The notes beneath the pieces were generated by a model. The model was not told where the DNA came from, searched no databases, and worked only from the letters and a program-made list of their open reading frames with translations. Position numbers and translations under genes: made by a program. This document shows positions 19,282-29,948 of a stretch of 64,000 nucleotides of DNA, one piece after another (the stretch's first letter is position 1; every line of letters starts with the position of its first letter). Origin of the DNA: Aquibacillus rhizosphaerae (GTDB lineage Bacteria > Bacillota > Bacilli > Bacillales > Amphibacillaceae); contig NZ_JASTZU010000042.1 of NCBI RefSeq assembly GCF_030282825.1, forward strand, positions 1 to 64,000, in the 5' to 3' direction.

Positions 19282-19620
19282 TTATTTATTTGTTCGTTTT
19301 AATTTTATATCCACTATTTCTTCTGTCTTGGTGTTGTACTCAATATCAATGGATAAACCGAATTCCTGCTTATCTTTTTCTAACCATAATTTAAATTTTT
19401 CAACAGTAGTTTTTTCATTTTGTATTTTACCATTATGATCATAATCAATAAGTTGAGCTTTTGGGTATTTCTCTGTCGCCTCTTTAACCGCCAATCTTCC
19501 CCACTTTGCATAAGAAGGAAGATCTTCTGCACTTGCACTATTCATGTCACTTTGGATATTGTATGGTACGGAAGTTAAAATTGCCGCACAAAGCAACGTA
19601 CTACTTAATAATTTTTTCAT
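19282..19620 (-). CDS. YqzG/YhdC-like DUF3889 secreted protein
   Basis: A 112-residue protein with a Sec signal peptide (residues 1-31, MKKLLSSTLLCAAILTSVPY, cleavage near ASAED). The mature part carries the DUF3889 signature PSYAKWGRLAVKEATEKYPKA, then YDHNGKIQNEKTTVEKFKLWLEKD and IDIEYNTKTEEIVDIKLKR. It resembles a small PepSY-like alpha/beta domain. Function unknown; probably exported. AGGAGGG lies before the start. It stands alone, convergent with niaR. Confidence 0.82.
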   Translation of the reverse strand: MKKLLSSTLLCAAILTSVPYNIQSDMNSASAEDLPSYAKWGRLAVKEATEKYPKAQLIDYDHNGKIQNEKTTVEKFKLWLEKDKQEFGLSIDIEYNTKTEEIVDIKLKRTNK

Positions 19621-19769
19621 ATATAATAACCCTCCTATTCTAAACTAACAAATTTTCGAAAATATCGAATCTAAATTATTTTTAACGGATAGTAATCATT
19701 CCCTTTTCCTATGATTTGTCGAATTTTCGATTTCTATTCATCTTCATAAATGATTAAAACAAGCTAATA
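19621..19769. other. Upstream region of the DUF3889 gene
   Basis: AT-rich spacer with a short inverted repeat near 19655-19740 (AATTTTCGAAAATATCGA and TCGAATTTTCGAT). It may carry the promoter. No open frame. Confidence 0.35.
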
Positions 19770-19932
19770 GGAACATAAGCGCAGGCGCCTTGTTCACCCT
19801 AGGGCAATTAAGTCAAACATCTATGTGGTGCTCTTTACCTCATAGATGTTTGACTCGGGTAGGCGCTGTAGCTGGACGTGGAACATGAAATAGTCAGTTA
19901 TACACAGGACACTAAATCTATAATTTCTTGCT
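19770..19932. repeat. AGCGC/GCGCT repeat with central hairpin, copy 3
   Basis: About 163 bp closely related to 8201-8369. The central stem is 15 bp (19811-19825 with 19841-19855). Compared with copy 2 one stem position is changed from A to T and the partner from T to A, so pairing is kept. It lies seven bases beyond the pheA terminator. Confidence 0.8.
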
Positions 19933-19938
19933 ATTAAA

Positions 19939-19986
19939 CAAAAAACACTTACCACATCCACTAGGAATTTGGTAAGTGTTTTTTCG
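19939..19986 (-). terminator. Terminator after pheA
   Basis: AAAACACTTACCA pairs with TTGGTAAGTGTTTT around a 13-base loop, with a T-run on each side. It ends the spo0B-obg-pheB-pheA string. Confidence 0.9.
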
Positions 19987-20000
19987 TGCATCACACCTAA

Positions 20001-20876
20001 TTAAACTTGTAATGATAATCCATTAAATAAAAAATAAGGATAACTGCCTAAAACCTCTACAGAACAACCCAATGACTCTAGTTCAGCAATCGCATTTGGT
20101 ATAAGTACATCGTCCATTTTCTGCTCGATATCAATTAGAAAAAAATAGTTGCCTAAACCAGTTTTCATTGGTCTAGACTCTATTTTGGATAGATTGACCT
20201 TTCTCCATGCAAATGCAGATAAAACTTGATGCAAAGCACCAGGATGGTCAGAAGGTAAGGTAATCATTAAAGTTGTTTTATATCCTTTCACTTCTAACTT
20301 TTTTGAAAACAACTCTGAAGCATATTTATGTAGTACAACAAATCTCGTATGATTATTTGTGAAGTCATGGATATCTTTTTTAACGATTGAAAGACCATAT
20401 TCTTCTGCAGCTAAATGATTGGCAATTGCTCCCACTTTTAACTCTGGGTGTTCACTTACATATTTAGCGGCAGCACCTGTTGATGATACTGACTCTGTCC
20501 TTACTTGTTTCATGTCCTCATGAAGAAAATGGTGACATTGCGCAATAGCATGCGGATGGGAATGGATAACCTCAATATTTTTCCAATCCTTAACATGTGA
20601 TGGATGTACCATTAAATGTTGGCGAATTGGCACAATAACTTCACTAATTATTTTCAAAGGTTTTTTTTCAATCAAATAATCAAGTGTTAAGTTAACGGTT
20701 CCTTCAATTGCATTTTCTAATGGGAGAACGGCATATTTAATTTCTTCTTGTTCAACTGCATCCATACACTCCGGGATTGTTGTGTACCCCTTTTTTTCAT
20801 CACCATTAAAAATTGCATCTACAGCAATCTTTGTAAATGTTCCTTTAGGTCCAAGATAACCAATTTTATATGCCAT
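20001..20876 (-). CDS. pheA: Prephenate dehydratase
   Basis: A 291-residue enzyme converting prephenate to phenylpyruvate. The catalytic domain runs from YKIGYLGPKGTF through YAVLPLENAIEGTVN, SHPHAIAQCHHFL and the conserved NNHTRFVVL. The C-terminal ACT domain (TTLMITLPSDHPGALHQVLSAFAW, then KIESRPMKTGLGNYFFLIDIE) carries the ESRP motif for phenylalanine feedback. The frame starts eight codons upstream inside the pheB end; AGGGGG stands before the ATG at 20876, which gives the usual N-terminus. Close behind pheB, so co-expressed. Confidence 0.96.
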   Translation of the reverse strand: MAYKIGYLGPKGTFTKIAVDAIFNGDEKKGYTTIPECMDAVEQEEIKYAVLPLENAIEGTVNLTLDYLIEKKPLKIISEVIVPIRQHLMVHPSHVKDWKNIEVIHSHPHAIAQCHHFLHEDMKQVRTESVSSTGAAAKYVSEHPELKVGAIANHLAAEEYGLSIVKKDIHDFTNNHTRFVVLHKYASELFSKKLEVKGYKTTLMITLPSDHPGALHQVLSAFAWRKVNLSKIESRPMKTGLGNYFFLIDIEQKMDDVLIPNAIAELESLGCSVEVLGSYPYFLFNGLSLQV

Positions 20877-20892
20877 TCCATTTTCCCCCTGT

Positions 20893-21342
20893 TTAAGCAC
20901 CAGAACTTAATATTTCTACTTTATCTATAAAATCTAACATTTTTAACTGCTGAATAAGCGTCTCAATATCTAATGACATACCTACTGTATTTAATGAAAT
21001 GGTTACATTGGCTTTTCCATGTAATGGAATTGTTTGGTGGATTGTTAAAATATTCCCACCTGCATTAGCCACAGTAGTTAGTAAGTCAGATAGTGTTCCT
21101 GTTCGATCTTCGAGATGAAAGAAAAGCGTGATAATTTTTTCCTTAACCATAGCTTGAAATGGGAACACAGCATCTCGATATTTATAAAAAGCACTTCTAG
21201 ATAAATCCACTTGCTTTACAGCATCAAAAACAGATTCAGCTTTGCCTCTCTCGATCAACTCTTTGGCTTCGATTGTTTTACGCATCGATTCTGGAAGAAA
21301 ATCATTTCTGATTAGATAAAACTTTTCCTCTTTATTAGCCAT
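20893..21342 (-). CDS. pheB: ACT-domain protein PheB
   Basis: A 149-residue protein with a helical N-terminus ([24 protein letters not shown], about 6-30) containing a short helix-turn-helix-like segment ([23 protein letters not shown]) and a C-terminal ACT domain ([27 protein letters not shown], about 70-97). It matches the UPF0735 family, PheB of B. subtilis, encoded between obg and pheA. Its precise role is uncertain; ligand-binding regulation of aromatic amino acid metabolism is inferred from the ACT domain and context. Confidence 0.93.
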   Translation of the reverse strand: MANKEEKFYLIRNDFLPESMRKTIEAKELIERGKAESVFDAVKQVDLSRSAFYKYRDAVFPFQAMVKEKIITLFFHLEDRTGTLSDLLTTVANAGGNILTIHQTIPLHGKANVTISLNTVGMSLDIETLIQQLKMLDFIDKVEILSSGA

Positions 21343-21385
21343 CTCTCATTCCCCTTTTAGATCGCCGTCCTTACCAACTGGTTCT

Positions 21386-22681
<1,296 letters not shown>

Positions 22682-23224
22682 TCAGCTGCATATCCACGTA
22701 AGCTTACATTCATGTCTATCGTTAGATAATTGCTTTATTTTTAAATGATATAATTTATTTTTTTCTAAAAATCCTCTTTTTAAACGGTCTATTTCATCAA
22801 ATACTCCGGAAAAATAAACTTCAACTTCAGCATTGTCTTGATTATTTAGTTGACGAATAGTAATTGTACCATGATATAACTCTAAATTCATTCCAAAGGT
22901 TGTAAAAGTTTCCATTACTTCATTAAATTGTTTATGTAATAACTGATCATCTATCAAAAGATTACTATTATCTGTATCGATTTTATATTCTATTCTAAAA
23001 TTTTCAAAACTCCAGTTAAAGCTAATCAACCAAATTGCTGTTTTGGGTATATTTAAATTCACTAGTTTTCTTTCATTGTCTGCATTTCTTACACATTCTT
23101 TTAGCTTATCTTCAACTCTTTCTATCTTCCTCATAGAAGTGTAACCCATAAGTAGTTGAATTTGGTTCATCCAATCGTGACGATAATGCCGCAATAGTTC
23201 AATTGTTTCTTCATCTGTCATCAT
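22682..23224 (-). CDS. spo0B: Sporulation initiation phosphotransferase B
   Basis: A 180-residue phosphorelay protein that passes phosphate from Spo0F to Spo0A. The phosphorylated histidine is H16 in LLRHYRHDWMNQIQLL, on the first helix of the four-helix dimer bundle. The rest is a degenerate histidine-kinase-like domain without ATP-binding boxes, as in known Spo0B. AGGGGG precedes ATGATG. First gene of the spo0B-obg-pheB-pheA string. Sequence divergence is high, as usual for Spo0B; the call rests on the His motif and on context. Confidence 0.92.
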   Translation of the reverse strand: MMTDEETIELLRHYRHDWMNQIQLLMGYTSMRKIERVEDKLKECVRNADNERKLVNLNIPKTAIWLISFNWSFENFRIEYKIDTDNSNLLIDDQLLHKQFNEVMETFTTFGMNLELYHGTITIRQLNNQDNAEVEVYFSGVFDEIDRLKRGFLEKNKLYHLKIKQLSNDRHECKLTWICS

Positions 23225-23418
23225 GATTTCCCCCTAAGGCATTAACAAAATTATAGCAAAGAAAAGAGAAATAGAAAAATACCAAATAATCTACCATTCT
23301 TTATTTGACTATCTCTATAAAATAATGCATCGGTTTATTTAATCTGAGTTCAGTGTATCATCTATACTATATGGATGTCTGTAGTTGAATACAACACTAT
23401 CGTATAGATTTATTAGAA

Positions 23419-23451
23419 AAAAAGACTCTAACCTGTTGGCTAGAGTCTTCT
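23419..23451 (-). terminator. Terminator after rpmA
   Basis: AAGACTCTA pairs with TAGAGTCTT around a ten-base loop, with a run of As/Ts behind it, ten bases past the L27 stop. Confidence 0.9.
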
Positions 23452-23460
23452 TGAGTATAA

Positions 23461-24095
<635 letters not shown>

Positions 24096-24108
24096 CTATA
24101 CTAAATCC

Positions 24109-24417
24109 TTACGCATTGATTTTTTCAATTGTAAGTTTTGTATATGGCTGACGGTGACCTTGTTTACGATGGTAGTTTTTCTTTGCTTTAAACTTCATGA
24201 CAGTAATCTTTTTCTGACGACCTTGTTTTTCAACTTTAGCCGTTACAGTTGCACCGTCAACGTAAGGAGCTCCGACTTTAAAGTCATCACCACTAACTAC
24301 AAGCACTTTATCTAGTGTAATAGAATCACCTGTTTCAGCTTCTAGTTTTTCAACATAGATAGCTTGACCTTCTTCTACTTTCACTTGCTTACCACCAGTT
24401 TCAATAATAGCGTACAT
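24109..24417 (-). CDS. rplU: 50S ribosomal protein L21
   Basis: A 102-residue ribosomal protein binding 23S rRNA. It starts [18 protein letters not shown] and ends with the family motif [24 protein letters not shown]. The frame is open twelve codons upstream, but AGGAGG lies eight bases before the ATG at 24417, so the shorter product is right. First gene of rplU-prp-rpmA, with a structured leader upstream. Confidence 0.98.
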   Translation of the reverse strand: MYAIIETGGKQVKVEEGQAIYVEKLEAETGDSITLDKVLVVSGDDFKVGAPYVDGATVTAKVEKQGRQKKITVMKFKAKKNYHRKQGHRQPYTKLTIEKINA

Positions 24418-24434
24418 ACTCTTGCACCTCCTCT

Positions 24435-24530
24435 TAAGACTAAGACTCGCCATACAGGTGCCAAAAAGCTTTAGCTTAATAACCTGTTCTGCGCGGTTGT
24501 AGCAACGGGTGCTACGATGAATAACGTATT
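24435..24530 (-). ncRNA. Ribosomal protein L21 leader
   Basis: Conserved-looking leader before rplU. In the minus direction it shows a hairpin GTAGCACCCGTTGCTAC, then ACAGGT pairing with ACCTGT around an inner AAGCT/AGCTT stem, then TGGCGAGTCTTAGTC before the ribosome site. Position and form fit the L21 leader family of Firmicutes, thought to bind L21 for autoregulation. Confidence 0.7.
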
Positions 24531-24544
24531 GATGTTATCATATA

Positions 24545-26005
24545 TTATAAAGATTTGTCAATGGTATCCATAGAAACAGATTCTAAATATTCTTCAATTA
24601 ATTGTTTACTTCCCAACAATTTCACTTGATACGAACTGACTTCATTCGTTTTATTAAAATAGATATTCGGCGATATAAAAGTTTTTATCTTTTCAAAATT
24701 AATTTCACTTTTAAAAATATCGTATAGGATAGGATTAATTTCAATTAACAGTGCTTCTGCTTTACTATCTTGATAACTGACCAAGTCGTGTTCTAACAAA
24801 TAAGCATAGCTATTAACAGACAGTTGCGGTTGTTTACTTGTTTTTTCCAAAAGGAATTCATAAACTGGTTGTGATTCTCGTTTTCGAGTCATTTCTAACA
24901 GACCTAATTTTGTGAATCCATAAACGTCACTAAGAATTGGGTCATCCTTTAATTCTTTTTTTAACTCAGCTAAAACTTGATCTCTATCTTTTTGTAACTT
25001 CATTCCAATAAAATCAATGATAATGATTCCTGAAATGTTTCTTAGTCTTAATTGATGTGCCACTGCACGTGCAGCGTAACAATTGGCTGTTACAATCGTT
25101 TGGCTCTTATCTACTTTTCCGGTAAAGGCTTTTGTATTAACATCAATTACTGTTAATGCTTCTGTTTGATCCACCTGTAATTCAACTCCACCAGTTGCCT
25201 GTACAGAAGGATTAATGACTTCCTCCATTATTTGCCCAACACTTTTAGGCAAAAGGTTTTCAATATTTTTATGCCAAGTCACACAATCTGTGTATTCTGG
25301 AAACCTTTTCCTCACGTTATTAGCTGCTTGTACATCATCAATAAATATCGAGTGTATAGACTTTGGATCAAACCTTCCAATAAATCTATCTAGTAATGGA
25401 TCATCCAAATAAACGCATGAAGGTATTGATTGCTTTTTTGATCGTTGATTGATATCTTCCCACCGGCGTCTAAGACTAAGAAATTCAGCTTCTATTTCAT
25501 GATTAGTCTTATTTTTGGCAGATGTGCGAATAATCGCCCCCTCTTCACCAACCGTCATATTTTTAACTTGATGGCGCAAGTTTTCACGGTCTTTTTCAAA
25601 AAGTTTTCGTGATGACGCTATATAATTACCAAATGGTAAATAAACGATATCTTTTCCAGCTATTGTGATATTTGCTGTCAACCTTGCTCCTTTATCTCCA
25701 TAGGCATCTTTTTGAATTTGAACGATAATTCGTTGTCCTTCCGTTATGAGTGATTCAATCCCAACATTTTTATTTGCATGTGATTGTGGTAATTCTTTTT
25801 TTTGTAAGAATCCATGTTTTTCTTGACCAATATCAATAAAAGCTGCTTGTAATCCTTTTTCAACCTTAGCGACTTTTGCCACAAATATATTGCCTACTTG
25901 ATTTTTTGTAGACGGTCGATCAATGACAAGCTCTTTTACAATATGGTCCTCTATCGCTAAACCAATACGTTCAGTCGTAATGGTCTTTATGTAAATGGAT
26001 AACAT
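24545..26005 (-). CDS. rng: Ribonuclease E/G family protein
   Basis: A 486-residue member of the RNase E/G family of single-strand endoribonucleases. It has an S1 domain (about 36-115, GNIFVAKVAKVEKGLQAAFIDIG) and the DNase-I-like catalytic part with both metal-binding aspartates (TVIDVNTKAFTG and IIIDFIGM). After EMTRKRESQPVYEF the usual CPxCxG zinc-link, which joins protomers in E. coli RNase E, is absent and there is no cysteine pair in its place. B. subtilis lacks this gene, but several other Bacillaceae carry it beside rplU. The symbol is by similarity. Confidence 0.88.
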   Translation of the reverse strand: MLSIYIKTITTERIGLAIEDHIVKELVIDRPSTKNQVGNIFVAKVAKVEKGLQAAFIDIGQEKHGFLQKKELPQSHANKNVGIESLITEGQRIIVQIQKDAYGDKGARLTANITIAGKDIVYLPFGNYIASSRKLFEKDRENLRHQVKNMTVGEEGAIIRTSAKNKTNHEIEAEFLSLRRRWEDINQRSKKQSIPSCVYLDDPLLDRFIGRFDPKSIHSIFIDDVQAANNVRKRFPEYTDCVTWHKNIENLLPKSVGQIMEEVINPSVQATGGVELQVDQTEALTVIDVNTKAFTGKVDKSQTIVTANCYAARAVAHQLRLRNISGIIIIDFIGMKLQKDRDQVLAELKKELKDDPILSDVYGFTKLGLLEMTRKRESQPVYEFLLEKTSKQPQLSVNSYAYLLEHDLVSYQDSKAEALLIEINPILYDIFKSEINFEKIKTFISPNIYFNKTNEVSSYQVKLLGSKQLIEEYLESVSMDTIDKSL

Positions 26006-26020
26006 AAATTTTCCTCATTT

Positions 26021-26890
26021 CTATTCACGGATACCAGTTATTTCTCCTGCAGTAGCTTTGTAATGCTTCCATTTGAAATAGATATCGAGACACTCATGCT
26101 CCTTTATTAAGAAAGGCTGATCGAGATTTGATTTCCTCACATAAATCAAATGGTTAGAATTACGTCTGAACAAAGAAAAAATCCTCATAAGAGACATATC
26201 AGGATTAACTACAATTGGCCTAACTTTTTTCATATCCGGTTTTTCTACGTGTCTTTTCAGCAAAAAGCGTATAAATGTGTAGTATCTTTGCTTCCATTCT
26301 AGTCTATTTTCCCAAATTATAAAACCGATAAGAAGAATTGCACTTAATGTGAATGGAAAATATGTCAAAAAGAGAAAGATACTAACAATAGAAAACAGAA
26401 TAGAACAAATAATCATCAAAGAATGTGCTTTACGGTAAGGGAATAAACAAGAAAAAAATAAAAGCATTAATTTGCCCCCATCTAATGGCCAGATTGGTAA
26501 TAAATTAAATAGTAATATCGTTGAATTAAATTGTAATCCTAATGTTATAACAGAGGCAGGTAAAAGACTGTATTCCGAGCAAATGAACAGTATTCCATAT
26601 ATCCATACATGTTGCAATGGCCCTGCTAAAGTAATCAATAATTCTTGTTTCAGTGGCTTAGTAGCATGTTCATCTGTTTCCATCACACCGCCAAACACCC
26701 ATAAATTAATTCTTCTTATTCTCCATTTATAGTAGTGTGCTAACGAATAATGACCTAGTTCGTGAACAAGTACAATAAAGAAAATAACAGTTAATTCCAT
26801 AAACGTACCAGTAAACAACGAAACTAATATAAAAAACCAAAGAATTGGATGTATATACACTGGTGGTAACACGTTAAGGACGTTCGTCAA
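26021..26890 (-). CDS. spoIVFB: Sigma-K processing intramembrane metalloprotease SpoIVFB
   Basis: A 289-residue site-2 protease. The zinc motif HELGH is in VLVHELGHYSLAHYY (about residues 40-54) and the third ligand in FNLLPIWPLDGGKLMLLF. Six or so membrane helices cover the first 190 residues; the C-terminal part is a CBS-like soluble domain (VVNPDMSLMRIFSLFRRNSNHLIYV). In the mother cell it cleaves pro-sigma-K once SpoIVFA and BofA inhibition is lifted. Overlaps the spoIVFA stop by 17 bases, so coupled. Confidence 0.95.
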   Translation of the reverse strand: MTNVLNVLPPVYIHPILWFFILVSLFTGTFMELTVIFFIVLVHELGHYSLAHYYKWRIRRINLWVFGGVMETDEHATKPLKQELLITLAGPLQHVWIYGILFICSEYSLLPASVITLGLQFNSTILLFNLLPIWPLDGGKLMLLFFSCLFPYRKAHSLMIICSILFSIVSIFLFLTYFPFTLSAILLIGFIIWENRLEWKQRYYTFIRFLLKRHVEKPDMKKVRPIVVNPDMSLMRIFSLFRRNSNHLIYVRKSNLDQPFLIKEHECLDIYFKWKHYKATAGEITGIRE

Positions 26891-27647
26891 CTTGCATCAC
26901 CTTTATTGGATCAAGATATTGGTTATCTTTTTCGATTGCGAAATAAACAGATTTAGCTTCCGTTTCTGAAGGTTTGAATTCTCCAATCACCTCATTACTC
27001 GATACTGCTTTATATTGATGCACTTTTATAGAAGTTAAATTCCCATAAATAGATGTACTTTTATCTGGATGTTGAATAATTACCGTTTTATTCGTCTCGG
27101 AATCATTACCAGCAAAAATAACTATTCCACTGTTCATTGATAGTACATTCTGGTCCTGATCTGCCGTAATCATAATACCTTGTCCATTTACTTGAAATGT
27201 CTGACTTAATGTTCCATTAACCGGCAATGCTGGAGAGATTGCATCCCCCTGATCATTTTGCTTAGGAGTAAGTGCTACTGGATAACCAAACTTCTCTTGG
27301 TACCATTGATTGACAGTAGCAAATGGGAACTCTTCAGTTAAGGCACTACTTGTCCAACTTTTAGGTGTGTCTAACCAACTTCCTTCTACTCGTAAAAAGA
27401 TGGCCACTCCAAAAAATAAAATAGCAGCTAGAATACTCTTTATAACAAAAGAGGAAACAAAGGTATCCTTGATGTTTTTATTTGATCCCACCTGCTCTGA
27501 CACTGGCAAATAGCCGTGTTTTTCTTCCTCTTGAGGAAAAGAAAGCGAAGAGAATTTGCGAGGTGTAGCAGCGTTTTGGGGTACGCTTGTCTTTTCTCTC
27601 TTTCTTTTTGCGATACTTTTGCGTACTTGACTAACATCTCTTTTCAT
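26874..27647 (-). CDS. spoIVFA: Stage IV sporulation protein FA
   Basis: About 257 residues: a basic N-terminus (VRKSIAKRKREK), one membrane helix (about 74-95), then an M23/LytM-like extracytoplasmic domain (GTLSQTFQVNGQGIMITA through SVYFAIEKDNQYLDPIKVM) with the catalytic metal ligands not evident. In B. subtilis SpoIVFA holds SpoIVFB inactive until SpoIVB cuts it. The frame opens at 27683; the ATG at 27647 gives the more typical N-terminus MKRDVSQVRKSI, although its ribosome site AAGGA is rather far away. Start uncertain. Confidence 0.9.
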   Translation of the reverse strand: MKRDVSQVRKSIAKRKREKTSVPQNAATPRKFSSLSFPQEEEKHGYLPVSEQVGSNKNIKDTFVSSFVIKSILAAILFFGVAIFLRVEGSWLDTPKSWTSSALTEEFPFATVNQWYQEKFGYPVALTPKQNDQGDAISPALPVNGTLSQTFQVNGQGIMITADQDQNVLSMNSGIVIFAGNDSETNKTVIIQHPDKSTSIYGNLTSIKVHQYKAVSSNEVIGEFKPSETEAKSVYFAIEKDNQYLDPIKVMQVDERP

Positions 27648-27810
27648 AACACAACACATTCCTTCACATGGTATTTTTATCAATTAGTAAGACAAGTATT
27701 TGATAAGTTCTTGATGAGGTAAAAAAATAAACCAAGTTTTCTAATACAAGTCTATGAAGGAAAAGAATGAGTTATGCGATATACAAAACAAAAAATAGCA
27801 GTTTAATAGG

Positions 27811-27842
27811 AAAAACCCTCTAAATTAACATTTAGAGGGTTT
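27811..27842 (-). terminator. Terminator after minD
   Basis: AAACCCTCTAAA pairs perfectly with TTTAGAGGGTTT around a six-base loop, followed by TTCC in the minus direction, ten bases past the minD stop. Confidence 0.9.
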
Positions 27843-27852
27843 ACTCGTTGTA

Positions 27853-28650
27853 CTAGGTACGCATACCAAAAAACTTTTTCACCTTAGAAAAAACGCCTTG
27901 TTGATCTTCCAATGACATTAAAGGTACGGATTCACCTAGAATTCTTCTTGCTATATTTCGGTAGGAAATAGATGCTCTTGTGTTTGGTTGAAAAGCTACT
28001 GGCTCCCCATGATTAGACGCTTTAATAACTTCATCATCATCCGCCACAATTCCAAGCAATTCAATCGATAATACTTGTACTATTTCATCCACATCAAGCA
28101 TATCACCTTGTTTAACCATATGATTTCGGATTCTATTAACAATCAAATGTGGTGGCTCTACATCCTCTTTCTCCAGCAAACCTATAATTCTATCAGCATC
28201 ACGAACACTAGATTTTTCCGGAGTTGTCACAACAATAGCTTTATCTGCAGCTACCACTGCATTTTTAAAACCTTGCTCAATTCCAGCAGGACAGTCAATT
28301 AGTATGTAGTCATATTCTTGCTTTAATTCAGCAATTATCTCTTTCATACCTTCAGGATTTAATTCTGACTTATCACTTGTCTGTGCAGCTGGCAAAAGAT
28401 ATAAGCACTCAAATCTTTTATCCATAATCAATGCTTGTTTTAATTTACATCTTTTCTTTATAACATCCACAATATCATAAATAATTCGATTCTCTAGACC
28501 CATAACAACATCTAAATTTCTTAGCCCAATATCTGTGTCAATTAAACAAACCTTCTTTTCTAGCAATGCCAAAGCTGTACCTAAATTAGCTGTAGTCGTA
28601 GTCTTTCCAACTCCACCCTTACCCGAAGTTATTACTATTGCCTCACCCAT
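27853..28650 (-). CDS. minD: Septum site-determining protein MinD
   Basis: A 265-residue ParA-type ATPase that places the division site. The deviant Walker A is SGKGGVGKTTTTANLG; DTDIGLRNLDVVMG and DCPAGIEQGFKNA follow. The C-terminal amphipathic membrane-targeting helix is FSKVKKFFGMRT. It recruits MinC, whose gene overlaps it by eight bases at 28643. End of the mreB-mreC-mreD-minC-minD string, as in B. subtilis. Confidence 0.98.
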   Translation of the reverse strand: MGEAIVITSGKGGVGKTTTTANLGTALALLEKKVCLIDTDIGLRNLDVVMGLENRIIYDIVDVIKKRCKLKQALIMDKRFECLYLLPAAQTSDKSELNPEGMKEIIAELKQEYDYILIDCPAGIEQGFKNAVVAADKAIVVTTPEKSSVRDADRIIGLLEKEDVEPPHLIVNRIRNHMVKQGDMLDVDEIVQVLSIELLGIVADDDEVIKASNHGEPVAFQPNTRASISYRNIARRILGESVPLMSLEDQQGVFSKVKKFFGMRT

Positions 28651-29329
28651 TTAAAATTCTCCTTTCAAACCCGTTTAAATCCGGTCGTTTTTGCGAAAGA
28701 ACTTGAAGACGATCAATTATGATTTTAGATTTTTCTTTATCAATTAAACCACATTCCATATAAACACCTTCTGATTCATAATCTGGTGATCGACTAATAT
28801 AATCTGCTATTCTTAATTGACTAGGTTCCATATAGGATGCTGCAATAACAGCATCTGTATTTCCGTTAGCACCAGCATGTGCTACACCTCTAAGACTTCC
28901 AAGAACAAAAATATTTCCACTTGCTACGATTTTTCCACCCGGGTTCACATCGCCAATCAATAACAAATCGCCAACTATTTCAACCACTTGTCCTGAACGA
29001 ACGATTTTCGTTATCGCCTTAATCTCACTATCATCTCGCCACTGAAGTGCTTGTTTTTTGGTAATAACATTTGAATCAATGGATTGTACGACAAGTTTAT
29101 TCTTTCTCCGGATAACTTCACGTAATGCTTCTTCTTGTTCTTTATGTAAGTAACGATTACCAAGTTGAATAGTAACCGTTATCATAGGCTCATCCTTATC
29201 AGTGTATTTTGTAGAAAGCACTTGGTCTAATTCCTTAAGAACTTCACTAAATGAACACGAATCATCTATATATAATGTAAGACCCTCTCGAGTACCTTTG
29301 ATCGTTATCATTTGCTTGTTGACTATCAC
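28643..29329 (-). CDS. minC: Septum site-determining protein MinC
   Basis: A 228-residue inhibitor of FtsZ assembly. The N-terminal FtsZ-binding domain (about 1-105) is followed by the C-terminal beta-helix dimer domain: RSGQVVEIVGDLLLIGDVNPGG, ASGNIFVLGSLRGVAHAGANG and AASYMEPSQLRIADYISRSPD. The start is GTG with GGGGTG eight bases upstream. Coupled to minD by an eight-base overlap. Confidence 0.95.
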   Translation of the reverse strand: MIVNKQMITIKGTREGLTLYIDDSCSFSEVLKELDQVLSTKYTDKDEPMITVTIQLGNRYLHKEQEEALREVIRRKNKLVVQSIDSNVITKKQALQWRDDSEIKAITKIVRSGQVVEIVGDLLLIGDVNPGGKIVASGNIFVLGSLRGVAHAGANGNTDAVIAASYMEPSQLRIADYISRSPDYESEGVYMECGLIDKEKSKIIIDRLQVLSQKRPDLNGFERRILNG

Positions 29330-29411
29330 GATAGGTTCACCCCAAAAAAATTATTTAACTCTACCCATAGGTTTTTTCGTGCTTCATTTCTTACTTACAT
29401 AGATTATTTAA

Positions 29412-29948
29412 TTACATTTTTTTGCTATCAAAGCGCTCCTGTGACCAATTTAACAGTCTTGTTTTAATAATTGGATAAAGAAGAATAAAGAAAACACTGT
29501 TAGCAATTAAAGTTGGTATTAAACGTATCATCATATAATCGTTCCATAATAACTCATTAATGCCTATAAAGAAATATATAATATATATTCCTATATCTGC
29601 CAAAGCTATTGCTATTATGCTCAACAAAAGAGCTACAAAAAAATTTGCATGCAATACTTTTCTAATCCCATGAATAATATAGATTACTAGCGCATAAACA
29701 AACATATAAACGCCGAGAACATCAGTATAAGTAATATCTATCATTAGTCCAAAAAGGATTGCATATAATAAAGAGTAATACGTATTTTCCAAATCATAAA
29801 AAAGGGTAATCATGACAAGAAACAGTAATAACCAGTGAGGTATCATAAGCAATTCTTTTGCCATTAGACTTTGTGGTACAAAGTCTAATGCAACTCCTTC
29901 AAATACAACCATAAGTAATAGCAAGAGAGGAAGATAGAATCGTTGCAT
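29412..29948 (-). CDS. mreD: Rod shape-determining protein MreD
   Basis: A 178-residue integral membrane protein with five or six helices, starting MQRFYLPLLLLLMVVFEGVALD. It belongs to the elongasome with MreB, MreC, RodA and PBP2. Family features include YSLLYAILFGLMIDITYTDVLGVYMF. Its start overlaps the mreC stop by one base, which implies coupled translation. Confidence 0.93.
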   Translation of the reverse strand: MQRFYLPLLLLLMVVFEGVALDFVPQSLMAKELLMIPHWLLLFLVMITLFYDLENTYYSLLYAILFGLMIDITYTDVLGVYMFVYALVIYIIHGIRKVLHANFFVALLLSIIAIALADIGIYIIYFFIGINELLWNDYMMIRLIPTLIANSVFFILLYPIIKTRLLNWSQERFDSKKM

